From assembly GCA_964645705.1 (NCBI GenBank), contig CAZYAB010000009.1, positions 1 to 50,528 on the forward strand: DNA of 50,528 nucleotides, written 5' to 3'. This stretch comes from CAXGTL01 sp964645705 (lineage in GTDB: Archaea > Nanobdellota > Nanobdellia > Woesearchaeales > CAXGTL01). The notes below the pieces were generated by a model. It was not told the DNA's origin. It worked only from the letters and a program-made list of their open reading frames with translations, and ran no database searches. Made by a program: the position numbers and the translations under genes. Positions 8,662 to 16,885 of the stretch are shown here, piece by piece; position 1 is the stretch's first letter; the number at the start of each line of letters is the position of its first letter.

Positions 8662-8718
8662 GTTCTTGCCTACTTATTTCTTGAAACCCCCTACAACTCA
8701 AAAATACATGGCAAGAAC
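8662..8718 (+). other. Long hairpin in the ftsZ1 3' region
   Basis: GTTCTTGCC (8662-8670) pairs perfectly with GGCAAGAAC (8710-8718) over a 39-base loop that includes AAACCCC, which can also pair with GGGGTT at 8751. A CAGTG/CACTG helix lies just before (about 8626-8646). This may be a structured 3' untranslated region or a small RNA; I do not recognise a family. Confidence 0.4.
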
Positions 8719-8731
8719 TTAAAATTTACAC

Positions 8732-8766
8732 CTCCGCTCTGTGAAGAGCGGGGTTGTTTTTTTTTT
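8732..8766 (+). terminator. Intrinsic-type terminator after ftsZ1
   Basis: A 9-bp stem, CTCCGCTCT/AGAGCGGGG (one G-T pair), closes a GTGA tetraloop of the GNRA type and is followed by a run of ten Ts. Archaea usually terminate on T-runs alone, so a full bacterial-style stem-loop is notable. Confidence 0.7.
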
Positions 8767-8816
8767 CTGGATAATTAGGGGAAATATTCTTAAATAGTTG
8801 TTTGTTTTCTTCTATT

Positions 8817-9677
8817 ATGATAAATAAAATAGACTTACACGTACACACTTGTTATTCAGACGGTTCATTAACACCTGAACAAGTTGTTAGATTGGCTGCT
8901 GATAGAAAGTTGAAAGCAATTGCAATAAGTGATCATGATAGTGTTGCAGGTGTTAGTGAGGCAGTTGAGTTCGGTGGGAAAAAAGGTGTTGAAATAATTC
9001 CTGCAATTGAGTTTAGTTCTAAGCCAAGTTATTGTAAAGATTCTGTTCATATATTGGGATATTTTATTGATATTAAGAATAAAAAGTTGTTAGAATATTG
9101 TGATAATTTTGATAAAGTTAAGAAAAAAGCTACAATAAAAAGAATTGAATTAGTTAATAAACATCTTGGTTCTGATATTACTTATGAAGAAGTTTGTAAA
9201 ACAACAAAAGGCACACCAATAATTGCACACATTGCAATTGTTTTATATGAAAAAGGTTATGTAAAGAATGTTGAAGAGGGTATTAGTTTGTTTATTAAGA
9301 ATGGTCCTTGTCACATTGTTGTGCATGGAAAAATTTTGGCTGAAAAGGCAATAAAAATAATACATAATGCAGGCGGGTTAGCTGTATTGGCTCATTTGTT
9401 TGCTTACAAACATTATTCTAAGTATAATAATAAAAAAGAACAAGAGAAATTAGTTAAGTATTTGGTTGATCTTGGTTTAGAGGGTGTTGAAGTAATTATT
9501 CCTGATTTGACTGTAGATGAGAAGGAATTTGGTAAAGAACTTTGTGATAAGTATGGATTGATCATGACTGGTGGAAGTGATTTTCATGATGAAAAACATC
9601 TGCCGAATAATAAACTCGGCGGATTAGAAATTGATTATTCTATTGTTGAAGTGATGAAGAAGAAGTTGGGGAAATGA
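8817..9677 (+). CDS. PHP-domain phosphoesterase
   Basis: 286 residues from the ATG at 8817; a TATA-like TTCTTAAATA about 27 bases upstream fits a leaderless message. The metal ligands of the PHP superfamily are visible: DLHVHTCYSDGS near the N-terminus, ISDHDS (about residues 38-43), an internal AHI and VVHG region, VLAHLFA and the C-terminal GGSDFH. This resembles the stand-alone PHP nucleotide or oligoribonucleotide phosphoesterases (YciV/RNase AM-like). The natural substrate cannot be told from sequence. Confidence 0.88.
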   Translation: MINKIDLHVHTCYSDGSLTPEQVVRLAADRKLKAIAISDHDSVAGVSEAVEFGGKKGVEIIPAIEFSSKPSYCKDSVHILGYFIDIKNKKLLEYCDNFDKVKKKATIKRIELVNKHLGSDITYEEVCKTTKGTPIIAHIAIVLYEKGYVKNVEEGISLFIKNGPCHIVVHGKILAEKAIKIIHNAGGLAVLAHLFAYKHYSKYNNKKEQEKLVKYLVDLGLEGVEVIIPDLTVDEKEFGKELCDKYGLIMTGGSDFHDEKHLPNNKLGGLEIDYSIVEVMKKKLGK

Positions 9678-9686
9678 ATTACAACA

Positions 9687-10094
9687 CTATTTGTTTTTTC
9701 TTTTTTTGTGAAGATGCACGATTCCAATAATAATTAATATGTGTGACCAAATTTGAAAAATTCCTGATAAAATCATTGTCCATAACATTAATAAAAATAC
9801 TGTTGAACTAAATGAAACTATTTTGTAAGTATCACTATATTCTAATTTGCCTGAAAAAATAACTACAAATATATGGACGAATCCTGCAAATAAAAACATA
9901 CCGAGAACCGAACCAATGGAAGCAACTATTGAACCAAAAAAAGCTGAAGCTGATACATCTGGAATAAATAGCAATAATGTTGTACCAATATAACTTATTA
10001 TAACAGACCACCAAAAAGCTTCTTTAAAGGTTTTTTTATCTATTTCTTTAAAAAATTCTATTGGTGAAAATATTATTTCAAAATTTTCTAACAT
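9687..10094 (-). CDS. Yip1-family membrane protein
   Basis: 135 residues. A short soluble N-terminus (MLENFEIIFSPIEFFKEI) is followed by four hydrophobic helices (about 28-47, 52-75, 88-108 and 112-128) and a Lys/His-rich end. The N-terminal PxxFF-type pattern followed by helices is typical of archaeal YIP1-family proteins. Function in archaea is unknown. It is convergent with the PHP gene and starts 17 bases from the tRNA-Glu 3' end. Confidence 0.7.
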   Translation of the reverse strand: MLENFEIIFSPIEFFKEIDKKTFKEAFWWSVIISYIGTTLLLFIPDVSASAFFGSIVASIGSVLGMFLFAGFVHIFVVIFSGKLEYSDTYKIVSFSSTVFLLMLWTMILSGIFQIWSHILIIIGIVHLHKKRKNK

Positions 10095-10110
10095 TTTATT
10101 AAAAATTATA

Positions 10111-10240
10111 TGCCCCGTCCGGGACTCTCATTCCACCGAGATATTTCTCAATGATGTTTTGAACCCGAGTCATTGCCTTACTTCCTAACAATTGGTTAGT
10201 CGAAAGGGCAATATGATTGGCCGGACTACACCAACGGGGC
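10111..10240 (-). tRNA. tRNA-Glu (TTC) with two introns
   Basis: Acceptor GCCCCGT/ACGGGGC, discriminator A. The anticodon loop CTTTCGA gives TTC. One intron of 22 nt sits at 37/38 (10179-10200) and one of 33 nt in the T loop (10125-10157), the latter bounded by a TTCA/TGAG central helix with bulges AAA and AGT. Removing both leaves 75 nt with a normal D arm (GTGTAGTCCGGCCAATCAT). CCA is not encoded. Confidence 0.93.
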
Positions 10241-10276
10241 ATAATGATTGTTTTTATGTTTTAGTTTAAAAATGTA

Positions 10277-10400
10277 TGGGCCTGCGGGGACTTTCACAAT
10301 AATGTTTTGAACCCCGGACCGCAGCTTCACTCAAGGCAAAGCTTTGTATGAAGCATACCCATATAAGAGCTGTGCTCCAACCAGACTAAGCTACAGGCCC
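10277..10400 (-). tRNA. tRNA-Ile (TAT) with two introns
   Basis: Acceptor GGGCCTG/CAGGCCC, discriminator A. The anticodon stem CAGCT/AGCTG closes a CTTATAA loop, so the anticodon is TAT and reads AUA directly. Most archaea instead modify a CAT tRNA to agmatidine. Introns: 34 nt at 37/38 (10328-10361) and 15 nt in the T loop (10291-10305; TTCA/TGAA, bulges AAA and AGT). The spliced product is 75 nt. The anticodon depends on the intron boundary, but the shifts I tried break the stem. Confidence 0.85.
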
Positions 10401-10436
10401 AGTATAGAAGAAATAAAAGAATTTCGTTTATAAATC

Positions 10437-11216
10437 TTATTGTTTTATTTTTCTATATTTTATTATTAAGACACCAACCAGAATCATAATCAAACTCAAC
10501 CATTGCCCTGTTTTAATACCAAAAAATTGGTTGTCTAATTTCCATATGTCTGTTATTATTCTTAAGATTCCGTATCCAATGATAAAGTTGATTGTTAATT
10601 TCTTTTTACCGAGATAGTCTTTGATATTGTTTTTATTTTTGTAAACTAAGAATGATAAGTACAAGAAAAGTAATAGGTGGGAGAGTGCAGCATAGATTGG
10701 ATAAGGATGTCTGCACACAGCATCATAATTAGGAAATATAGTGCACCATGTAGTTGTTGATGGCGTGCCTGCCAATTCACCATTTATCCAGTTTGCTAAT
10801 CTGCCGAATATTAAACAAAAGATTACAATAATAGATGAAATGTCTAATAATTGCCAAAAGTTTACTTTGTACTTTCTACCAAAAATCCATGTTGAAAATA
10901 AAAAACCTGCTAAAGCTCCGTGAAAGCTTAGACCTCCGTGCCAGATCATGAAAAATTCTAGAGGATTTGTTATCAATGTATTGAATTGGTAAAATAGAAA
11001 TTCAAATATTCTTGCACCTAACACAATGCTGATCATTGAATATAAAACAAATAAATCTACATTGTTTTTGTTTAGGTTTGGTATTAATTGTTTTTTTGAT
11101 ATTTTGTATAAAATTATGTAAGCTAGAATAAAACCTAATGCATATATTAATCCATACCATCTTATTGTCAATGGGCCTAGTTCAAATGCAATTGGGTCAA
11201 GGTTTAGAGTATACAT
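10437..11216 (-). CDS. lgt: Prolipoprotein diacylglyceryl transferase
   Basis: 259 residues, with about seven transmembrane helices. Family motifs are present in order: HGGLSFHG (93-100), GRLANWINGELAG (138-150) with the essential arginine, and RHPYPIY (169-175) in place of the bacterial RHPSQLYE. In bacteria Lgt transfers diacylglycerol from phosphatidylglycerol to the lipobox cysteine of secreted proteins. Its presence in an archaeon implies a lipoprotein pathway that uses a glycerolipid donor of unknown, probably ether, type. No signal peptidase II gene is in the window. A lipobox protein is encoded at 46638-46943. Confidence 0.92.
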   Translation of the reverse strand: MYTLNLDPIAFELGPLTIRWYGLIYALGFILAYIILYKISKKQLIPNLNKNNVDLFVLYSMISIVLGARIFEFLFYQFNTLITNPLEFFMIWHGGLSFHGALAGFLFSTWIFGRKYKVNFWQLLDISSIIVIFCLIFGRLANWINGELAGTPSTTTWCTIFPNYDAVCRHPYPIYAALSHLLLFLYLSFLVYKNKNNIKDYLGKKKLTINFIIGYGILRIITDIWKLDNQFFGIKTGQWLSLIMILVGVLIIKYRKIKQ

Positions 11217-11305
11217 GTTAATTATTATTACTTTGTTTTATATAAATCTATTGTGTTATTTCACAGTAACCTTTTTATATAGGTTAGTGGTTTTCTATGT
11301 ATATC

Positions 11306-11492
11306 GGGTCTGTGGTCTAGTGGCTTTACTATGGTACCACAAATGACAGCGCCCTTACAAGGCAGCGCAAATGAAACATTTGCTGGTCTTTCATCGGCCA
11401 TTGCCTCTGAAAGGCGTTGATCGCCGGTTCGAGTATTGGCGTATGAAACGACAATAGTTTCGAACGTCAGTGAGAAAATCCGGCCAGACCCA
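11306..11492 (+). tRNA. tRNA-Val (TAC) with three introns
   Basis: Acceptor GGGTCTG/CAGACCC, discriminator A. The anticodon loop CTTACAA gives TAC. Introns: 17 nt in the D loop (11326-11342; central helix GTGG/CCAC, bulges CTT and AAA), 52 nt at 37/38 (11360-11411) and about 45 nt in the T loop (11434-11478). The T-loop boundary is less certain because its central helix has only three clear pairs. The product is 73 nt with the D arm GTCTAGTGGCTATGAC. Confidence 0.9.
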
Positions 11493-11525
11493 TACATTTA
11501 TTTTGTGGCATTTACTCAAAGTAAT

Positions 11526-11743
11526 GCGGCAGTAGTCTAATGGCTACGATCCTTATCAGGATCGACCGGGATAGCGGGGCATTCCGCTTCGCTTCAACCC
11601 CGCACTGAAAATAAGGATCGCCATAAAGGACACAACCCTGCCACGGTTGTAATCCGAGTTCGAAATGTGGCTCAAATTTTGGTCAACGTGCTCTTATGCA
11701 CAAATTCAAATCTGGCCATTCATCGAAAGTCTCGGCTGCCGCA
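11526..11743 (+). tRNA. tRNA-Gly (GCC) with two introns
   Basis: Acceptor GCGGCAG/CTGCCGC, discriminator A. The anticodon loop CTGCCAC is uninterrupted. A large 81-nt D-loop intron (11546-11626) is framed by ATGG/CCAT with bulges CTA and AAA and an inner 10-bp helix CGATCCTTAT/ATAAGGATCG. A 65-nt T-loop intron (11665-11729) is framed by TTCG/CGAA with bulges AAA and AGT. The product is 72 nt from a 218-nt gene. Part of the D-loop intron (11547-11577) recurs in inverted orientation near 30757-30788. Confidence 0.92.
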
Positions 11744-11793
11744 TGTTTTTTTTCTAAAGATTTATAAACCAAACTTATATCCTACAGTATATA

Positions 11794-12663
11794 ATGAGGC
11801 TTATATTAGCAGGAGATTTCCACGGAACATTCAAAGGAATTAAAGAACAACATCTAAAGAATTGTGATGCTATTATTAGTCCAGGTGATTTTGGTGATAC
11901 TTTTTCTAGGAAATTAAAGTTCGATGTTATTAGACATAATAAGGAAAATCTTGAGAATAAGATAGAATGGTATGAATTGCCTGGTGTAGGTAAAAGAAAA
12001 GCATGGGAATTAATACAAAAAGAATTAAAATCTGCAAGAAACATTCTTTGGCAATTAAATGATTTAGGTATTCCTGTTTATATTGTACCAGGAAATGCAG
12101 ATTATTATAAAAAAGATCATGGCTGGAAAAAAGAATCAAAGAATTATTATCATGAAAGATTGATAAAAGGACTTAAAAATATACATGATTGTCAAAACAG
12201 GCTTGTTAATCTAGGTGGTCTACAAATAATTGGTTATGGTATTTGTTCTGGTAATGAAATTCCTATGACTAAAAAAGATAAAAAAGAACTAACTAAAAAA
12301 GAATTAGGTAAAAAACAAAGAAAATATGAAAAACAATTTGAAAAAACTGAAAAATTGTTCAAAAGAGCGACTAAACCAACAATATTCTTATCACATAATG
12401 TGCCATACAACACAAAAATAGATAGAATTACATGGAAAGAGTCACCTGCATATGGTAGACACTTTGGTTCTGTAATCACAAGACAGATGATTGAAAAGTA
12501 TGGTAAAAAAATCTTGTTTTGTGTTGGTGGACACATGCATGAACATTTTACAAAGACAAAACTAAATAATGTTACATGCATTAATTCTGGCGCAGGTTAT
12601 GAAGGTAAGTATGTTGTTGTTGATGTTGAAGGAAATAAGATAAAAAAAATTGAATTTGTTTAA
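11794..12663 (+). CDS. Calcineurin-like metallophosphoesterase
   Basis: 289 residues. Metal-binding motifs of the family appear in order: GDFHG (7-11), SPGDFGD (about 30-36), a GNAD block near residue 95, SHNVPY (about 197) and GGHMHEH (about 242). A Lys-rich helical insert lies between the third and fourth motifs, about residues 155-190. The substrate (phosphodiester, phosphoprotein or nucleotide) is unknown. TTTATAAAC about 30 bases upstream of the ATG fits a leaderless promoter. Confidence 0.88.
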   Translation: MRLILAGDFHGTFKGIKEQHLKNCDAIISPGDFGDTFSRKLKFDVIRHNKENLENKIEWYELPGVGKRKAWELIQKELKSARNILWQLNDLGIPVYIVPGNADYYKKDHGWKKESKNYYHERLIKGLKNIHDCQNRLVNLGGLQIIGYGICSGNEIPMTKKDKKELTKKELGKKQRKYEKQFEKTEKLFKRATKPTIFLSHNVPYNTKIDRITWKESPAYGRHFGSVITRQMIEKYGKKILFCVGGHMHEHFTKTKLNNVTCINSGAGYEGKYVVVDVEGNKIKKIEFV

Positions 12664-13232
12664 TTCTCGTCCCTAAATTTTTGATTATACAATCTAGAAT
12701 AAAGAGAAGTGTTCTTTGCAAGCGGTGTTGCTGAATCTATGTATTTCTTTAATAGAATATTTCCTATCCATTTACCTAAAAAGCAACCCGCACCAATAGA
12801 TAATAAACTAGGTGCAGCAGGAACAAGTGTCCCAATTAAACCACCTGCAAGCATTGCTGAATAACATATTGATTTTTCACCAATGTTTGGTTCATAGTCA
12901 TATGTTGTTTTATACCATTGTTCTGTTGAATCACAGTACAATTCTTCTGAAGCTTTTTTTAAGTCATCTGTGTATTTTTGGTTATTTAGAATTATTGTCA
13001 AATCATCTATTAATTCATCAGAGTGTATGTCATCTCTTAATGTGTAAATTGCTTTAACTCTTTCTTTTACATCTTCAACAATTGTTCTTAATACTTTTCT
13101 TAAGTATTTTGTTCTTTTTTTATCACTTTTCACTTGACTTTCATCAACTGTTATTTCGTAATTTGCAATTGTTGGTTTTTCATTATTGTATGTGGCTTTT
13201 ATACCAAGTTCTTCTATTGTTTTTTCTAACAT
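12660..13232 (-). CDS. Hypothetical protein with hydrophobic Gly/Ala-rich segment
   Basis: 190 residues. The N-terminal 110 are charged and mostly helical; residues about 130-165 form a Gly/Ala/Leu-rich hydrophobic stretch (SAMLAGGLIGTLVPAAP onward) that could be one or two membrane helices. GAGGTGA upstream of the ATG is a clear Shine-Dalgarno. The last codons overlap the end of the convergent metallophosphoesterase gene by 4 bases. I do not recognise the family. Confidence 0.65.
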   Translation of the reverse strand: MLEKTIEELGIKATYNNEKPTIANYEITVDESQVKSDKKRTKYLRKVLRTIVEDVKERVKAIYTLRDDIHSDELIDDLTIILNNQKYTDDLKKASEELYCDSTEQWYKTTYDYEPNIGEKSICYSAMLAGGLIGTLVPAAPSLLSIGAGCFLGKWIGNILLKKYIDSATPLAKNTSLYSRLYNQKFRDEN

Positions 13233-13368
13233 TTTTATTTCACCTCGATTTAATTAATTTTAGTTATTATAGTCCTTTGGCAGTGGTAAAACTATTTAAT
13301 TGTATGCCCCCTCCATAGGGGTTGTAAAACAAAAGTTTTATATACTTAGACTATTATTAATAAATAGT

Positions 13369-14073
13369 ATGGATCTTAGACAATTAGGATTATCAGAATA
13401 TGAGGAAAAGGCTTACAAAGCTCTAATTCAGCTAGGTAAAGCTAGTGCTAGTGAAATTAGCAGAGAAGGCCAGGTTTCATATGGTAAGATATATGAGGTT
13501 CTGGCTTCTTTAGAACGCAAGGGTTTGGTAATGGTTATACCTGAAAAAACAAAGAAATTTGTTCCATCTGATCCTAAAAATCTTATGAAGTTAATAGATA
13601 ATAAAGAAAAACAATTAGCAGAAATAAGAAAAGAAGTAAAAGACTTAAAACAAGTCTATGATGTACATGAAGAAGAAATTGTAAAGTTAGCAAAAGGCAA
13701 AAGAAATTTTTATAAAATAATAAAAAATAGAAAACCAATAAAAGAATTTAATTATACAATAAAATATGCAATGGAATATCATCCAACCTGGGTTAGGCAA
13801 CATAAGGAAATGTTAAAAAATAAGGTTGATCTAAGAACATTGACAAGATATGATAATGAAACAAAAGAAAGTGTTAAAAAATGGTTTAAAATTGAAAAGA
13901 CAATCAAAAAAATAGACAATAATGGGGTTGCTATGGCAATAAGTGAATCTGAAATAATTATTTCATTAATAAAAAGTAATATTATTATGTCAATCAAAGA
14001 TAAACCTTTTATAGATTTAATGAAGACATTATATTTAAATACTTATAAGAATTCCCCAAAAATAGAAGACTAA
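13369..14073 (+). CDS. TrmB-type transcriptional regulator
   Basis: 234 residues from the ATG at 13369, which lies about 28 bases after the TATA-like TTTTATATAC (13336-13345); longer in-frame starts would precede that promoter. The N-terminal winged helix reads LGLSEYEEKAYKALIQLG, then KASASEISREGQVSYGKIYE and VLASLERKGLV, the standard TrmB pattern. A coiled coil follows (about 75-105), then a C-terminal domain that may bind a ligand. The next gene, scpA, starts 2 bases after its stop codon, so the two are cotranscribed. Confidence 0.87.
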   Translation: MDLRQLGLSEYEEKAYKALIQLGKASASEISREGQVSYGKIYEVLASLERKGLVMVIPEKTKKFVPSDPKNLMKLIDNKEKQLAEIRKEVKDLKQVYDVHEEEIVKLAKGKRNFYKIIKNRKPIKEFNYTIKYAMEYHPTWVRQHKEMLKNKVDLRTLTRYDNETKESVKKWFKIEKTIKKIDNNGVAMAISESEIIISLIKSNIIMSIKDKPFIDLMKTLYLNTYKNSPKIED

Positions 14074-14074
14074 A

Positions 14075-14839
14075 ATGGAAGACAAAATCTTTGACATGCT
14101 TATGAAAGAAGAAGAAATTACTTGGCAGACCATTATGTACGACTTAGTAAAATCAGAAAAAATGGATCCTTGGAATATCAATGTTTCTATAATTACAAAG
14201 AGATATATTGACATGTTAAAGAGGTTGAAAGAACTAGACTTCAGGCTTAGTGGAAAAGTAGTATTAGCAGCAGCAATCTTGCTAAGAATAAAATCAAGAA
14301 GATTGGTTGGCAAAGATCTTGATGATCTTGATGCATTGTTTGCGTCTGTTGATGAACCTGATTATGATGTTTCTTATTTACAAGAATGGAGTGATTTCTT
14401 TAAACAGCACAGAAAACAGTCTGTTGAAGAAATTTTAAAACTCATTCCAAGAACTCCTCAGCCAAGAAAAAGAAAAGTATCTATTTATGATTTAATAGGT
14501 GCATTAGAAAAAGCAATGGAAGTCAAAAAAAGAAGAGCAGTAAGACATGTTAATAATGAACCCGACATTGAACTTCCTCAGAAAAAGATAGACATAAGCC
14601 AAGTCATAAGAGATGTATACGGAAGAGTAAAAACATTTTTCTTGCGTGCTTCTGGTGGTGAAAGTAAATTAAAATTCTCAAAATTATTGCCAGATCAACC
14701 TACAAAAGAAGATAAGGTTTTCACATTTATTCCGTTACTCCACCTAACTAATCAAAGAAAAATAGATCTTAATCAAGAAAAACATTTTGGTGAGATTGAA
14801 GTTGAGCTTGCTAAGAAAGAAGTAGAAGTTGAAAATTAA
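14075..14839 (+). CDS. scpA: Segregation and condensation protein A (kleisin)
   Basis: 254 residues. The N-terminal region KEEEITWQTIMYDLVKSEKMDPWNINVSII matches ScpA family proteins in pattern, followed by the helical stretch with SGKVVLAAAILLRIKSRRL. The C-terminus resembles the winged helix that binds the SMC head. ScpA is the kleisin that closes the SMC ring for chromosome condensation. The smc gene is not in the window. It follows the TrmB-like gene after 1 base and ends 4 bases into a convergent gene. Confidence 0.9.
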   Translation: MEDKIFDMLMKEEEITWQTIMYDLVKSEKMDPWNINVSIITKRYIDMLKRLKELDFRLSGKVVLAAAILLRIKSRRLVGKDLDDLDALFASVDEPDYDVSYLQEWSDFFKQHRKQSVEEILKLIPRTPQPRKRKVSIYDLIGALEKAMEVKKRRAVRHVNNEPDIELPQKKIDISQVIRDVYGRVKTFFLRASGGESKLKFSKLLPDQPTKEDKVFTFIPLLHLTNQRKIDLNQEKHFGEIEVELAKKEVEVEN

Positions 14840-15831
14840 TTTTTTCTAATAAGAGCATTTATTAATCTTTCACCCAGAATTAAATAAAGTCCGTTAATAA
14901 AATTTTTAAATTTTCTAGGAATTTGTGAAAATGGTTCAGGATCAACACTTTTAATACATTTCATTACCAAACTTGATTCAGACATTTCGCCAGGTGAAAC
15001 AAGGATCATTGTATTATATTCCTTTTTACTTTTTTTACTGGATGGTTGAGGTTGTAATCCCAGAACACACCCGTTTTCGTGTTCAGTAATACTAATCTTG
15101 TTTTTTTGTTCTCCTAATAATCCTTTACGAGTCCATGACCTGAAAAAATCTGTTACTAATGTCCTTATGTCTTTGTTTGATTCTGGTAATAATGGGTTAC
15201 TATCTCTTAATTCAGAAATCTTTTTTAAATATTTTCCTAGATTAATTGCACTTATTTCATATGTTTTTGTTTCTATCTTAGCACCCAATAATTGTTCTAA
15301 GGTATCATCTAGAGAAACTAATTCTGTGCTTTGGTAAATAATTTTTGGAATCTTTAAATCACATAATTCATAAATTGGTCTTTTTAGATCTTTTGTTGAA
15401 AATGTTCCTAAAAAATATCCGTTGTGAGTGCCTATGCTCCAATTTTGTATATGCTGTTTTTCTTGTTCATCCACTAATTCTTTTTGTTCTCTATCCTTAT
15501 AATATTCTTCTTTTTGTAAATAATCATTAAAAAACATTGTTAAAACAAGCAAGTCTGCTTTATCATCAAGATCAGAAACAGGAATTTGATTTGAAAAATA
15601 AACTCCTGTTTTATTATTATAATTTACAAATCTCGCATAATTTTCAATATCAAAAATATTCGTATTCTGGATTTTGCAAAGTAATTCATCATGTTTTTTT
15701 TGTAATGTTCTTTTTCTTTCAGAATTATCTGCTTTAGCAGCAATAGAACTAAAAACTAAGGCAATTGACAATGGTAGTGCGTATAATAAGTTTCTATAGT
15801 CTCTAAACAATTTAAACCAATCCCCATACAA
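14836..15831 (-). CDS. Hypothetical membrane-anchored protein with unusual start
   Basis: 331 residues. One hydrophobic segment (about 14-32) near the N-terminus is followed by a long charged, probably extracellular part. I do not recognise it. The start is odd: the frame can only begin at TTG (15829-15831), with GAGGTGA directly abutting it, while an ATG in the next frame has ideal spacing. One extra G in the GGGG run just after that ATG would fuse it to this frame, so a sequencing or real indel is possible. Confidence 0.6.
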   Translation of the reverse strand: MYGDWFKLFRDYRNLLYALPLSIALVFSSIAAKADNSERKRTLQKKHDELLCKIQNTNIFDIENYARFVNYNNKTGVYFSNQIPVSDLDDKADLLVLTMFFNDYLQKEEYYKDREQKELVDEQEKQHIQNWSIGTHNGYFLGTFSTKDLKRPIYELCDLKIPKIIYQSTELVSLDDTLEQLLGAKIETKTYEISAINLGKYLKKISELRDSNPLLPESNKDIRTLVTDFFRSWTRKGLLGEQKNKISITEHENGCVLGLQPQPSSKKSKKEYNTMILVSPGEMSESSLVMKCIKSVDPEPFSQIPRKFKNFINGLYLILGERLINALIRKN

Positions 15832-15875
15832 TCACCTCTGATTATTTTTCTGTTCTATTGTGTATATTAATTTGA

Positions 15876-15915
15876 TTTATAAAGGTTTGGTTTATTATTT
15901 ACTAAGGAGTGGTCC
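15876..15915 (-). promoter_or_regulatory. Shared promoter box before 14836-15831
   Basis: On the minus strand AAACCTTTATAAA forms a BRE/TATA pair, preceded by AACCAAACC and by CTCCTTAGTAAA further upstream. The same arrangement occurs at 32861-32900 and in shorter form at 45425-45450. Confidence 0.5.
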
Positions 15916-16003
15916 TGATTTTTGTGAATAAATAGTGTACTTTAGAAAACTTTATATATATACTAATGGAATTGGGTTTGATCAGAGGCTAAAATACGTA
16001 AAA

Positions 16004-16807
16004 ATGTCAATAAAAGAAAAAGACTTTATAGAAATCGAGTATACTGGAAAGATCAAAGAAGATAATATTATATTTGATACAACTGATGAAAAAACAGCAA
16101 AAGATAACAATATTTACAATGAACAAATGGCTTATAAACCAATTATTATCTGTGTTGGTCAAGGACAATTGATAAAAGGTCTGGACCACCAAATTATTGG
16201 TAAAGAAATAGGCAAAGAACATACTTTTGAAATCAATCCTGAAGGTGCATTTGGTAAAAAAAGTGCAAAGCTTTTGAAAATGGTTTCTGCAAGTGTGTTT
16301 AAAAAACAAAACATACAACCAATGCCTGGATTGCAAGTTAATATGGATGGAATAGTGGGTGTGATAAGAACTGTTACAGGCGGAAGAGTGATTGTGGATT
16401 TTAATCATCCATTATCTGGTAAAGACTTGGTTTACCAAGTAAAAATAATTAAATTAATAACAGATGATAAATTAAAGATTGAGTCATTTATTAATCTAGA
16501 ACTAGGATTTAAACCAGAAAAAATAGAAATTGAAAAAGGCAATGCAAAAGTAATATTAAACAAACAACAATTGAGCATTGTTGAAAATAATCAAGATAAG
16601 ATTGCTGATAAATTAGTAGAAATAATTGAGCAAGTTAAACAAGTTAAGTTTGAGGAAAAAACAGAAGAAAAGGAAACAGTAAAAAAAGAAGAAAAAGAAA
16701 AACCTAAGGAAACAAAGGAAAAACCAGTAGAGAAAGATGAGAAGGGTAAAGAAGAGAAAAAAGAAGCATCAGCAGAACAACCAAAGACTGTTGAACCCAA
16801 ACAATAG
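16004..16807 (+). CDS. FKBP-type peptidyl-prolyl isomerase (SlyD-like)
   Basis: 267 residues from the ATG at 16004; an upstream in-frame start would overlap the TATA box TTTATATATAC (about 15951). The FKBP core begins IEIEYTGKIKE, with GQGQLIKGLDHQIIG, the insert-in-flap domain (EINPEGAFGKK) and VDFNHPLSGKDLVYQVKI. It is a cytoplasmic proline isomerase and chaperone. The last 50 or so residues are an extreme Lys/Glu-rich tail with KEEKEKPKETKEKP, of unknown role. An alpha+beta domain (about 155-210) sits between core and tail. Confidence 0.92.
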   Translation: MSIKEKDFIEIEYTGKIKEDNIIFDTTDEKTAKDNNIYNEQMAYKPIIICVGQGQLIKGLDHQIIGKEIGKEHTFEINPEGAFGKKSAKLLKMVSASVFKKQNIQPMPGLQVNMDGIVGVIRTVTGGRVIVDFNHPLSGKDLVYQVKIIKLITDDKLKIESFINLELGFKPEKIEIEKGNAKVILNKQQLSIVENNQDKIADKLVEIIEQVKQVKFEEKTEEKETVKKEEKEKPKETKEKPVEKDEKGKEEKKEASAEQPKTVEPKQ

Positions 16808-16885
16808 ATTACATTTATAAATAATGTTTCACTATTACATAAAAAAGAGGTCTGATTAATTTAAAAAAATTATTAGGTGAATAGA

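Noticed and set aside
11261..11497. 78-residue frame on the minus strand
   Set aside because: It is the complement of the tRNA-Val gene and its introns.
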